Of a DNA stretch of 64,000 nt, positions 1 through 7,481 are shown piece by piece. Within the stretch, counting starts at the first letter, position 1. Each line of letters begins with the position of its first letter. The notes under the pieces were generated by a model. That model saw nothing but the letters and a program-made list of their open reading frames with translations, was not told the origin of the DNA and did not search any database. The DNA comes from Aeromonas piscicola (GTDB lineage Bacteria > Pseudomonadota > Gammaproteobacteria > Enterobacterales > Aeromonadaceae), in NCBI RefSeq assembly GCF_000820005.1, contig NZ_CDBL01000052.1, positions 1-64,000 of the forward strand. Direction: 5' to 3'. The translations under genes were made by a program, and so were the position numbers.

Positions 1-97
1 GATACCTCAGGTTCATCTGCGCAGCCGCTCCCATTTTCCCTTCGCTGTATCAATTCAACTTCATTCAAGAGCCCTTGGCGTCCCCTTCTTATCCACC

Positions 98-421
98 TCA
101 GTAGAATACGCAGAGCCAGACAGTGGTCATGTCGGGGTGAGTCCACTCCACCCTGTGTTTTTGGCGGGCGGGAATATTGATGTGATCGCCCGGGCCCAGT
201 TGTACCGATTGCTGCTCCTGAGTCTGCGGATCGATGAACAACTGGCTGGCCTCTCCCTGCACGACCAGGACCCACTCATGTTCATCCTGATCGTACCACT
301 CTCCCGGTGCCGTCTGATGGCCGTGGGAGAGAATACGCTCGATCCTAAGGTAGCGGTACGTGTGGTCATCGACTGATGGGATCAAGGTCTGTAAAGATGC
401 AAAAGAAAGGCTATGTCCCAA
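98..421 (-). CDS. Cupin-domain protein, 5' end lost or altered by an insertion sequence
   Basis: About 95 genuine residues carry a single cupin barrel ([17 protein letters not shown], then [18 protein letters not shown]), the small metal-binding fold seen in many cupin proteins of this size. The open frame starts with TTG at 421, inside the terminal repeat of the neighbouring IS element, so its first residues are not native. Removing the IS on paper does not restore an ATG: the frame runs into the csrB terminator. The protein is therefore 5'-truncated relative to usual family members, which have some 15 more residues before the RIERI motif, or it uses a TTG near position 385. No substrate can be named. 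It may no longer be expressed. Confidence 0.65.
   Translation of the reverse strand: MGHSLSFASLQTLIPSVDDHTYRYLRIERILSHGHQTAPGEWYDQDEHEWVLVVQGEASQLFIDPQTQEQQSVQLGPGDHINIPARQKHRVEWTHPDMTTVWLCVFY
401..408. repeat. Target-site duplication, left copy
   Basis: AAAAGAAA, identical to 1410-1417. Eight bases is the usual duplication length for IS1595-family insertion. Confidence 0.88.
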
Positions 422-428
422 TTACGTG
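409..428 (+). repeat. Left terminal inverted repeat of the IS
   Basis: GGCTATGTCCCAATTACGTG; pairs with the right end at 1390-1409 with three mismatches (positions 4, 5 and 17). The core TGTCCCAATTA is identical at both ends. Confidence 0.88.
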
Positions 429-1338
429 TTGCATGGGGCGCCCCCGCCCCAGCGCCTCATGCAAACAATCCCTGATTCCCACTCTCTTACCGTAGCGCTC
501 CAGCATCCTGCGCCAACCCAGGTAATCCCTCAGGCAATGGGTCGCCACGCCATGGAACCGCTCCATCCACTCTTTCAGCCGACTGTGATATCCGTTCACG
601 TGCTGGATGTGGTGTGCCCCCATAACTCGTTCACCTTGACGATTACGCACTATCTGGTGAGTTACACCCTGTAACGTGCTGAAACTGGCATATACCCCAG
701 CGCCATCACTACAGAGCACCGCATCTGGGGCGATGAGGGGGGCCAATACCGCCTTGACCATTTGGACATCCATCTTATCCAGTTGGAAGTCCGCCAAGTG
801 GCACGCCCTGTCTTGCACCACCATCACCGGGATATAATCCGGGCCGGTCCCACGGGTTCGCCCTTTACCACCACGATGCCTTGCCGGGCTGTCCCTTGAA
901 CGATTCGAGGAAGAAGGTTTCATCTACTTCCACAATCCCCTTCTCTCGTGTCGCCTGATGAGTGGCCATGGTCTTCAAAAAGCGGTGGCGCCACTGTTCT
1001 TGCAGACTCCGCAGCGAATGGCGCCTGACGGACGGTGAGCCCATCGATGAGTGCCTGGGCATAGTCTTCCCTGCACTCGGCCTTGCACAATCTGGCCAAG
1101 AGGGTGTTGGTGAGGATAGAACTGATGCGCAAAGACTATTTGCAGCGGTAGCGACGCAGCCCTCGGCTCCAACCCTGGGGGTTAAGTGGACCGGCTTGGC
1201 TTGACAGTGGGGGCAGCGGGTAACTGAGTGGCCAGGGAGGTCATGGGGTGTGGTGCCGTGAGCACATGCTGAGGCACACGCGCTGGCGTAAGGTAAGTAA
1301 TGGGAAGAGAGACAACAGGTGTGGAAAGGCTTGGGCAT
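411..1338 (-). pseudogene. IS1595-family transposase, multiply frameshifted
   Basis: Recognisable pieces of one transposase lie in different minus-strand frames. In order they are: a zinc-ribbon start (CPHCQ) near 1220; [20 protein letters not shown] near 1030-1100; RCGVCKNS near 1000; [13 protein letters not shown] followed by [13 protein letters not shown] near 885-990; and a C-terminal half with [18 protein letters not shown] and YLGWRR near 480-610. The VDE, the downstream Asp and the HVN..H region correspond to the DDE-type IS1595 core, closest by memory to the ISSod11/ISPna2 type. At least four frame changes make it inactive. Confidence 0.85.
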
Positions 1339-1389
1339 CCATGATGGAGGCCCTCAAGGTGATGACTTACCTCGAGATTAGCCTTTCAG

Positions 1390-1409
1390 CACATAATTGG
1401 GACAGCGCC
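1390..1409 (-). repeat. Right terminal inverted repeat of the IS
   Basis: Read on the minus strand: GGCGCTGTCCCAATTATGTG. It directly abuts the target duplication at 1410-1417 and, through it, the csrB terminator hairpin. Confidence 0.88.
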
Positions 1410-1417
1410 AAAAGAAA
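1410..1417. repeat. Target-site duplication, right copy
   Basis: AAAAGAAA, identical to 401-408. On the minus strand it is TTTCTTTT, the T-rich tail of the csrB terminator, so the duplication preserved the terminator. Confidence 0.88.
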
Positions 1418-1440
1418 AGGGGACGGCAGTTGCCGTCCCC
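1410..1440 (-). terminator. csrB factor-independent terminator
   Basis: Ten-base-pair GC-rich stem (1419-1428 with 1431-1440) followed on the minus strand by TTTTCTTTT. The T-tract is part of the IS target duplication. Confidence 0.9.
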
Positions 1441-1913
1441 TCAAGTCATCTAGTCCAGTCCATGAACTGCAACGCTCCCTGCAATCCCTGACTTTATCCT
1501 GATCCTTCGGAATATCCCCTTCCCAATCCGTTGAGGTGTCCTGTGGCCATCCTAGCCTGGCAATCGATCCTGATTGCTGCACTCTCTCCATCCTGGAGGT
1601 GTCCGTTACCACATCCCGTGGTGTTCCTTGCGTCGTCCTGACAGATAACCATCCGGGTTATCTCGCTTCATCCTGAAGCTGTCCTGCTCGCATCCGGCGA
1701 GGTCCGGTTCTTCCTGAAGAGCCGTAATCCGTACCGCTCTGCCTCATCCCTAGGTGTCCACAACCACATCCTGTGGCGTCCTGTTCAATCCGTTTGATAA
1801 CCTTCCCGGTTACCTGCCCCATCCTGAGGTGTCCCTGACCACGTCCTGTGGATTATTCCCTGCTTATGCGCTGTTCCTGCATCCTGCCGGACCAGCTCGT
1901 CCTTGTGAGACCC

Positions 1914-1941
1914 ATATTAAGGGAACCGCATAGCGGAACAA
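1914..1941 (-). promoter_or_regulatory. Predicted csrB promoter
   Basis: Minus strand: -35 TTGTTC (1936-1941), 16-bp spacer, -10 TAATAT (1914-1919), predicted start near 1907. The spacer contains the palindrome CCGCTATGCGG. A TGTAAGAG half-site (2088-2095, minus strand), resembling one arm of the GacA/UvrY box, lies about 185 bp upstream of the start. Confidence 0.65.
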
Positions 1942-2211
1942 GGGAGGCTGGGTGGTTATCGGCATGACCCTGCTTGGTTCAACCCAGCCATTAACAAGAT
2001 AAATTCATACTAATCATTACCTTAGTTTGTTTCATTGGAAAGCACATGGATTCAAAGATGGCTTCGCGTACGGCTCGACACAGTGGCCTCTTACAGCGGC
2101 TATGGCGGATCTCTCACACGCAAAAACAGGGGGAAAACGATGGTACAAAGCGGCTCAATTAAGCGGGCAAGAGTTAAAAATTAGTTGAATAAATATGCTC
2201 AAAAAGAATAC
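1942..2211. other. csrB upstream region, no confident gene
   Basis: About 270 AT-richer bases between the csrB promoter and the terminator of the WYL gene. It holds the UvrY-like half-site at 2088-2095 and a 38-codon plus-strand ORF (2046-2162) that I do not call. It probably serves as the distal regulatory region of csrB. Confidence 0.5.
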
Positions 2212-2241
2212 AAAAAAGCCGAGGCTGGGCTCGGCTTTTTT
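2212..2241. terminator. Bidirectional terminator downstream of the WYL regulator
   Basis: Twelve-base-pair stem AAAAAAGCCGAG / CTCGGCTTTTTT with a six-base loop. The T/A tracts make it usable on either strand; it lies 4 bases past the stop of the minus-strand WYL gene. Confidence 0.85.
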
Positions 2242-2245
2242 GGGG

Positions 2246-3232
2246 TTAGCTGACTCGGCTGCCAGGCGTGGGATATGCCTTTCGCAGCGATTCTGGCGCC
2301 AACACTTCCAGGTTGCCGCTCATGTTGTTCAACCAGGTGCGAAACTCCGGGGTGTCCTGCACTTCGGTTTCCACGACTACGCTGCGTTTATCGTAGCGGG
2401 TCATGCGCGGGTTGTGGCCAGGGATCTGTCCATCGACCAGAGTCGGGCAGTTGGCATCGATGCGGCCGACGAAGCGGATCGGGCCGCTGACATCCTGGTA
2501 GCCCTGATCGCGGATCAGCTTCTGGATATTGAAGTCCTTCGGCTGGGTTGCGCTGAAGTTGGTCAGTTCCACACCCTTGATGTGATCGAACGGTATGCCG
2601 TACACCTTGGGATCCAGCTCGGACAGGGTGCAGAGCAGGGTCGGACCGTCGGCTTGATTCAGGATGCCGAGGGGATTGATGCGGTCATAGCAGAGCCATA
2701 CGGTACGCTCCTTGATGACACGCTGGATCTCGGCACTGAACTTGCGACCGCGCCAGAGGGCATCGCGGATCAGGGTACTGCGACGGATCTCAGGGTTGCC
2801 AGCAAACGGCCGCGGTGACTGATGCACGCTTTCGAGCCAGCGTTCGGCCAGTTCACTTTGGCTGTCGCGGATTACCTGGCTGGCTTTGTCGACCAGTGGG
2901 TTCAATTCGGTCAGCACACTTGCCGGCAGCAGTTGGCTTGCCTGATCACTCCAGGTTTTCAGGGCCACCGCCAGCGACAGCGGCATTATGTTGGCGAAGT
3001 CGTTGAGGCCATGGCGCTCAAAGCACCAGCCGTGGGGTTTGCTGCGTTCATCCGAAGTGAGGTCGAACAACCCCATGCCGGACATCTCCTCCAGGTCCCG
3101 TTGCACGGTACGCAGACTGACGTGTATGCCTTCCTCTTCCAGTTTTACCTGGAGTTGGCTGGCGGTCAGCTTGTAAGGGCGGTGCGGGATGCAACGCGCC
3201 AAGGTCAGTTGTCGTAACAGCTTCTTACTCAT
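2246..3232 (-). CDS. WYL-domain transcriptional regulator
   Basis: A predicted 328-aa DNA-binding protein. An N-terminal winged helix (about residues 1-65, with LTASQLQVKLEEEGIHVSLR and TVQRDLEEM, as in DeoR/YafY-type helices) is followed by a WYL-type ligand-sensing domain in the middle (VWLCYDRINPLGIL..., about residues 175-250) and a WCX-like C-terminal extension. WYL regulators commonly bind oligonucleotides or other small ligands and repress their own gene. The ATG at 3232 was preferred over 3247 because the protein then starts MSKKLLRQL like relatives. It is single, with a strong terminator behind it and paired palindromes in front of it (3281-3322). Its targets are not evident from the neighbourhood. 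Confidence 0.85.
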   Translation of the reverse strand: MSKKLLRQLTLARCIPHRPYKLTASQLQVKLEEEGIHVSLRTVQRDLEEMSGMGLFDLTSDERSKPHGWCFERHGLNDFANIMPLSLAVALKTWSDQASQLLPASVLTELNPLVDKASQVIRDSQSELAERWLESVHQSPRPFAGNPEIRRSTLIRDALWRGRKFSAEIQRVIKERTVWLCYDRINPLGILNQADGPTLLCTLSELDPKVYGIPFDHIKGVELTNFSATQPKDFNIQKLIRDQGYQDVSGPIRFVGRIDANCPTLVDGQIPGHNPRMTRYDKRSVVVETEVQDTPEFRTWLNNMSGNLEVLAPESLRKAYPTPGSRVS

Positions 3233-3280
3233 GGTGCATGCCTTCACTGGTTTAGCGTTGAGTGTATCCTAGCCATGGCA

Positions 3281-3322
3281 TGCGACAGTCTATGTCGCAA
3301 GTTTTGCTGCGACAACTGTCGC
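3281..3322. promoter_or_regulatory. Paired GCGACA / TGTCGC palindromes, putative autoregulatory operator
   Basis: Two inverted repeats share the same half-sites with different spacing: TGCGACA-5-TGTCGCA at 3281-3299 and GCGACA-2-TGTCGC at 3309-3322. They lie 49-90 bases upstream of the WYL gene start and are the obvious candidate binding sites for that regulator. Confidence 0.55.
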
Positions 3323-3489
3323 CATTTTCATACAAATTGATTTAACTGCATGATATCAAAGCTAATACATGTTTTGGTGGGTAGCAATCGAGGCTTTTAA
3401 TTGATGAAGAAATCGCAAATGAAAGTGCTGCCTTGCGGTTTTTGGGGAGAGGAAAAAATAAAAATGGCAGTAAGAGGCAGAAGATGATG

Positions 3490-3510
3490 TGGAGGGGCTC
3501 GTCCCCTCCA
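3490..3510 (-). terminator. Hairpin downstream of sirB2, possible terminator
   Basis: TGGAGGGG / CCCCTCCA stem with a five-base loop just past the sirB2 stop. On the minus strand only a weak pyrimidine tail (ACATCATCTTCT) follows, so termination is uncertain. Confidence 0.4.
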
Positions 3511-3528
3511 CCAGATGGCTACTTGTTA

Positions 3529-3915
3529 TCAGGCCAGCCAGGACCAGGCGGACTTGGTGATGGCGGCTCCCACCATGTAGCCGAAGACGGCCAGCGCGGC
3601 AACACCGGCCACCAGCTTCTGGTTGCGGGCCGGTCGCTTGAGCGCCATGACGCCGAGGCCTATGTAGACCACCAGTGCGATCAGCTTGGCCATCAGCCAG
3701 GGTTGCTGGCCCGGGCTCATCTGCAGCGTGACCGCCAACAGCACCCCGAACAGCAGCAAAAAGGTGTCGTTGACGTGGGGCGCTATCTTCAGCCAGCGCT
3801 GTTGCAGACGCGGGCTGCCATTGAGAGAGAGCATCCAGCGATAGACAAACAGCAGCAGGCTGACGACAGCCAGGGTCATGTGCAGATGTTTGAGCATGGG
3901 GTAATAGGCAATCAT
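3529..3915 (-). CDS. SirB2/YchQ-family inner-membrane protein
   Basis: A small 128-aa integral membrane protein with four predicted hydrophobic segments (about residues 12-25, 50-65, 73-91 and 103-120) and the family start YYPMLKHLHMTLAVVSL. The SirB2/YchQ family has no established biochemical role. The ATG at 3915 overlaps the kefB stop (ATGA), so it is the last gene of the kefG-kefB transcript and is translationally coupled. A link to cation homeostasis is inferred only from this position. Confidence 0.85.
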   Translation of the reverse strand: MIAYYPMLKHLHMTLAVVSLLLFVYRWMLSLNGSPRLQQRWLKIAPHVNDTFLLLFGVLLAVTLQMSPGQQPWLMAKLIALVVYIGLGVMALKRPARNQKLVAGVAALAVFGYMVGAAITKSAWSWLA

Positions 3916-5768
3916 ATTGCTTCCTTGTCGTTGTCGGGCAGACCGCTGTTCCAGTTGTGAGCGTGAATGCGCTCCTGTCCTTCCTGATCGTCTTGCAACA
4001 GATCGGAGAGGATATCCCGGTATTGCAGGCTCTTGTTGATATAGGTGTGTTCGTCGTCCAGGTAGTTGACCTGCTCCCGCAGCAACCAGTTGTCGTGCTG
4101 TTTGAAGGTCTGTCCTGCCCGCCAGGCCTGGTTGGCTCGAAATCCCAGCTGGGTCAGGGCTTCCACTCCCAGATCCACGGCGGAACCCAGGGTTTCCCGA
4201 TACACGCTGCCCACGCCATGGCGCAGGATCTCGTGAGCGTGAGGTCTGTCCTGGGCTCGCGCCAGTATCTTAAGGTGCGGAAAGTGTTTCTTCACCATTT
4301 CAATCACTTCGAGCGAGGTGGCCGGATCGTTGATGGAGAGCACCAGCAACTTGGCCTTGTGGGCGCCGGCGGCATGCAGCAGGTCGAGCCGGCTGGCATC
4401 GCCGTAGAACACCTGGTAGCCGTACTTGCGCAGCATCTCTATCTGACTGGCATCCTGCTCGAGTATGGTGGTGCCTATGCCGTGGCCGTGCAGCAGACGT
4501 CCCACTATCTGGCCGAAGCGGCCGAAGCCGGCGATGATGACGGGGTGTTCCACCAGCTCCGGCTGTTCGTGTTGCGGTGTGTCGCTGTGGGTACGGTAAT
4601 CGAACCAGGGCTGGATCACCCGATCGTTGAGGATCAGCAAGAGCGGCGTCAGTGCCATGGAGAGCGCCACCACCAGTGTCAGCAGCGAGATGGTGTCGCC
4701 GGGCAGCACCTTGTTCTGGGCGGCGAACGAGAACAGCACGAAAGCAAATTCCCCCCCTTGCGCCAGCGCCAGTCCGAAGGTCCAGCGTTGGCTCGGTGAG
4801 ATGCGAATCACAAAGCCGAGCGCCATCAGCACCAGCCACTTGAGCGCCATCAGGCCGACCACCAGAGTCGGGATGAGCAAGGGGTGTTCGGCAAACAGGC
4901 TGAAGTTGATGCCGGCGCCCACCGACATGAAGAAGAGGCCAAGCAGCAACCCCTTGAACGGCTCTATGTCCGCCTCCAGCTCGTGGCGGTATTCGCTGTC
5001 GGCCAGCACCACGCCGGCTAGGAAGGAGCCAAGGGCGGGGGAGAGCCCCACCGACTCCATCAGCACTGCGATGGCGATCACCAGCAGCAGGGCGGCGGCG
5101 ACGAAGATCTCCCGCATGTGGGATTGGGCTATGGCCCGAAACACCGGCCGCATCAGGTAGTGGCCACCCAGCACTATGCCGGCGATGGCCGCCACCACCA
5201 GCAGGCCGTGCTGCCAGCCGGCCAGCTCAGAGCCGCCATTGCTGGCCACCGGCGCTATGGCGAGCAGTGGCAGGATCGCCAGTATGGGAATGACGGCAAT
5301 ATCTTGGAACAGCAGCACCGCAAAGGCGGAGCGGCCGCTCTCGCTCTGCATCAGCTTGCGCTCCTGCAGGCTCTGCAGAACGATGGCCGTGGACGATAGC
5401 GCCAGGATGAGACCTATGGCCAGCCCCTGTTGCCAGGGCAGACCGATGAGATGAGCCACCCCGGTCAGCGCCCCCGTGGTGAGCAGCACCTGCAGGCCGC
5501 CGGTGCCGAGTATGGGTCCCTTCAGTTGCCACAGCAGGGCCGGGCGTAGCTCCAGCCCGACCAGAAACAGCATCAGCACTACCCCGAACTCGGCGAAGTG
5601 CATCACATCCTTCTGCTCTCCCACCAGCCCCAGCAGGAAGGGACCTATGATGATGCCCGCCAGCAGGTAGCCGAGCACGGAACCCAGCCCCCAGCGCTTG
5701 GCCAGCGGCACGGCGATCACCGCCGCAGAGAGGTAGATAAGCGCATCAAACAGTAATCCGTGACCCAT
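3912..5768 (-). CDS. kefB: KefB/KefC-type glutathione-gated K+/H+ antiporter
   Basis: A 618-aa CPA2-family membrane protein. Residues 1-380 form the Na+/H+ exchanger domain with about 12 membrane segments (LGYLLAGIIIGPF, GVVLMLFLVGLELRP, LSSTAIVLQ). Residues 400-520 form a TrkA-N/RCK nucleotide-binding domain (VIIAGFGRFGQIVGRLL, then HAAGAHKAKLLVLSIND). Kef systems expel K+ with acidification of the cytoplasm during electrophile stress and are held shut by glutathione. The ATG at 5768 has GGAGG upstream and is preferred to 5789. The partner oxidoreductase gene kefG lies immediately upstream, separated only by a 22-codon ORF; sirB2 overlaps downstream. KefB is favoured over KefC because of the kefG partner. 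Confidence 0.9.
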   Translation of the reverse strand: MGHGLLFDALIYLSAAVIAVPLAKRWGLGSVLGYLLAGIIIGPFLLGLVGEQKDVMHFAEFGVVLMLFLVGLELRPALLWQLKGPILGTGGLQVLLTTGALTGVAHLIGLPWQQGLAIGLILALSSTAIVLQSLQERKLMQSESGRSAFAVLLFQDIAVIPILAILPLLAIAPVASNGGSELAGWQHGLLVVAAIAGIVLGGHYLMRPVFRAIAQSHMREIFVAAALLLVIAIAVLMESVGLSPALGSFLAGVVLADSEYRHELEADIEPFKGLLLGLFFMSVGAGINFSLFAEHPLLIPTLVVGLMALKWLVLMALGFVIRISPSQRWTFGLALAQGGEFAFVLFSFAAQNKVLPGDTISLLTLVVALSMALTPLLLILNDRVIQPWFDYRTHSDTPQHEQPELVEHPVIIAGFGRFGQIVGRLLHGHGIGTTILEQDASQIEMLRKYGYQVFYGDASRLDLLHAAGAHKAKLLVLSINDPATSLEVIEMVKKHFPHLKILARAQDRPHAHEILRHGVGSVYRETLGSAVDLGVEALTQLGFRANQAWRAGQTFKQHDNWLLREQVNYLDDEHTYINKSLQYRDILSDLLQDDQEGQERIHAHNWNSGLPDNDKEAI

Positions 5769-5836
5769 CAGCCGGCCCTCCGTTCGCATGTCTGGCCTGA
5801 CTCACAGGGTCGGCAAAATGACAGGCAGTGTTTCAT
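5768..5836 (-). CDS. 22-aa Cys-rich bridging ORF between kefG and kefB
   Basis: MKHCLSFCRPCESGQTCERR plus AG. Its ATG overlaps the kefG stop (ATGA), its TGA overlaps the kefB start by one base (TGATG), and it has a strong ribosome site, GGAGGT, six bases before the ATG. Four cysteines are spaced C-x3-C-x2-C-x5-C. No known family comes to mind. It could be a metal- or thiol-binding microprotein that senses the same electrophiles as Kef, or simply a ribosome relay that couples kefB translation to kefG. The ribosome site supports translation; function is unknown. Confidence 0.55.
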   Translation of the reverse strand: MKHCLSFCRPCESGQTCERRAG

Positions 5837-6432
5837 GAGAGTACCTCCAGCAGATCCCGCAGATAGGGGCTGCCGCCGAGCTGGGCCGGGGTTAGCTGCT
5901 CGTCGCGCAGGGCGCACAACAGCTGGCGATAATCCTGGCCACAGCGGCGCAGCGCCTCCGGATCCTTGATCTTGTGAAAGGAGTGCAGAACGAACGGTGG
6001 CAGCCAGCTCATGCCGCACAGCTGTGCCGTTTGCTGGAACGGCAGCAGGAAGTCGAGCAGCGGGCGGCGGTTGTAGCCTTCGCTGCAATAGGAGTCGGGG
6101 GCGCCCCCCGTGGTGATGGCGCTCAGCCACTGCTTGCCATTGAGGGCGTGTGCCTCGGGGCCGTAGGCGTAACCATACTCCAGCACCAGATCCATCCACT
6201 CCTTCATGATGGCGGGGCAGGAGTACCAGTAGAAGGGGTGCTGAAAGACGATGATGTCGTGTTCCGACAGCAGGGCCTGCTCCCGCTTCACGTTGATGAA
6301 CATGTCAGGGTAGTGCTGGTAGAGGTCGTGCACCGTGACCCCCTCCAGATCGGAGACGGCCTGCAGCAGCTGCTTGTTGGCCCGGGAGCTCTGCAGGGCC
6401 GGGTGTGAAAAGATAACCAGAATGCGTTTCAT
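5833..6432 (-). CDS. kefG: KefG-type NAD(P)H oxidoreductase, ancillary protein of KefB
   Basis: A 199-aa flavodoxin-like quinone oxidoreductase of the KefF/KefG group. The N-terminus ILVIFSHPALQSSRANKQLL is the family signature, followed by DIIVFQHPFYWYSCPAIMKEW and the FMN/quinone pocket near AITTGGAPDSYCSEGYN. Such proteins bind the cytosolic side of KefB or KefC and are needed for full K+ efflux activity. It is the first gene of the kefG, mini-ORF, kefB, sirB2 run, in which every junction overlaps. A LysR gene ends 64 bases upstream on the same strand, so co-transcription is possible. Confidence 0.88.
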   Translation of the reverse strand: MKRILVIFSHPALQSSRANKQLLQAVSDLEGVTVHDLYQHYPDMFINVKREQALLSEHDIIVFQHPFYWYSCPAIMKEWMDLVLEYGYAYGPEAHALNGKQWLSAITTGGAPDSYCSEGYNRRPLLDFLLPFQQTAQLCGMSWLPPFVLHSFHKIKDPEALRRCGQDYRQLLCALRDEQLTPAQLGGSPYLRDLLEVLS

Positions 6433-6496
6433 GAAGTCATAACCTGAAGATGGGCCTGATACCGGTGAAAAGAAGATGCATTGAGTTGCGACGTTA

Positions 6497-7339
6497 TCAA
6501 GAAGCGCAATAGCCCGCCAGTTCCGGGATCAGATCGCGCAGCGCCGGATTCAGGGTCTGATGGGCGGGATAGCAGAGTCCGATGCGCCGAAACATCCGCG
6601 GCCCGTTCACTGCGACCGTGCACAGGCCGGGTTCGTCGTCCACCAGGCCGTCGGGCAGGAAGCTGATGCCGACGCCCGCCAGCACCAGCGCCATCACCAG
6701 CCCCTTGCTTTCGGCTTTGGCCACCAGGTTGAGGGTGAGCCGGTCGCAGGCCAGCAGGCCTATGGTCTGCTGATGGGCCTCACAGGGCGGGCACTCAATA
6801 AAATCATAATGTTGCAGCTCAGTCAGCGCGATGCGGGCACGGCTGGCGAGGGGGTGGTCGGTGCGCACGCACAGCACATAGTCCTCTTCCCACAGGGGCA
6901 GGAAGATCTCGTCCTCCCGGCGCAGCGCATCCAGGGTCAGCCGACAGTCGGCGGGGCTGGTGTAGTCGGAGAGGGTGAGATCCAGCTCGGGCAGCACGCC
7001 CTGCACCCGCTGCAGCAAGCCGGCCAGCCGGTGGCGGCTCAGATCCGGCATGATGGCCATGTTGAGTCGTGCGCGCGTCGCCTTCTGGCGAAACAGCTCC
7101 GGCAGGCGGCGTGCCTCTTCCACCAGCTTGACCGCATGGGGATAGAGGTAATGGGCCGGATCCTTTGCCTCAACCCCCTTCTTGCCCCGGGTGAAGAGGC
7201 TGTCGCCGAGCGCCTCTTCCAGCTGGCGCAGGCCGGCCGAGAGGGAGGGTTGGCTGACGTGGCAGCGCAGTGCCGCCGCCGTGATGTTTTTCTCTTCATA
7301 GATGGCGATGAAGAAGCGCAGCAATCTCAGATCCAGCAT
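6497..7339 (-). CDS. LysR-family transcriptional regulator
   Basis: A 280-aa regulator with an N-terminal winged helix-turn-helix (LRLLRFFIAIYEEKNITAAA, then CHVSQPSLSAGLRQLEEALG) and a periplasmic-binding-like effector domain from about residue 90. Start choice is open: 7339 matches the typical length before LRLLRFF, while 7351 and 7393 are further in-frame options. It is divergent from the short-chain dehydrogenase gene at 7482, the usual arrangement for a LysR gene and its target. It also precedes kefG on the same strand. The inducer is unknown. Confidence 0.85.
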   Translation of the reverse strand: MLDLRLLRFFIAIYEEKNITAAALRCHVSQPSLSAGLRQLEEALGDSLFTRGKKGVEAKDPAHYLYPHAVKLVEEARRLPELFRQKATRARLNMAIMPDLSRHRLAGLLQRVQGVLPELDLTLSDYTSPADCRLTLDALRREDEIFLPLWEEDYVLCVRTDHPLASRARIALTELQHYDFIECPPCEAHQQTIGLLACDRLTLNLVAKAESKGLVMALVLAGVGISFLPDGLVDDEPGLCTVAVNGPRMFRRIGLCYPAHQTLNPALRDLIPELAGYCAS

Positions 7340-7481
7340 GAGCTCAACCATAGTTTTTTCAGATGATAACCAGCGGAAAACAATATTTATCACTGATGGA
7401 TGCAGCGACTATAGTGACTGAGTTCCGTGCTGGCCAGCCGCTTGTGTGATCCCGTTTCTCATCGAATCAAAAGGAAATACC

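Larger units (their letters stand above)
409..1409 (-). mobile_element. IS1595-family insertion sequence, decayed
   Basis: A 1001-bp element bounded by 20-bp imperfect terminal inverted repeats (17 of 20 match) and flanked by a perfect 8-bp direct repeat AAAAGAAA at 401-408 and 1410-1417. Eight-base target duplications are typical of IS1595-family elements. The transposase reads on the minus strand but is frameshifted several times, so the element cannot move by itself. The target was the T-rich tail of the csrB terminator. Confidence 0.9.
1410..1907 (-). ncRNA. csrB: CsrB-family CsrA-sequestering regulatory RNA
   Basis: On the minus strand this 500-base non-coding stretch holds 14 exact CAGGA motifs (complements at 1497, 1539, 1568, 1591, 1636, 1671, 1682, 1712, 1769, 1779, 1822, 1844, 1875 and 1882). 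Many continue as CAGGATG or CAGGACG, and several sit in the loops of short hairpins, for example CCACAGGATGTGG. Other GGA loops occur, such as GATAACC..GGTTATC around CCGGA. Repeated GGA in hairpin loops is the hallmark of CsrB/CsrC/RsmZ RNAs, which titrate the translational regulator CsrA. A factor-independent terminator closes it at 1419-1440 and a promoter lies at 1914-1941. Length is somewhat above the 370 nt of E. coli CsrB. The start is predicted to within a few bases. Confidence 0.88.

Noticed and set aside
1430-1900. Possible short-repeat or integron attachment array
   Set aside because: The repeated TCCTG motifs are irregularly spaced, hairpin-forming and end in a terminator, which fits CsrB better than any recombination array.
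2046-2162. 38-codon plus-strand ORF with a GGAAAG site in the csrB upstream region
   Set aside because: It overlaps the likely distal control region of csrB and matches no family I know; the start and length are within chance expectation. Conservation would be needed to call it.
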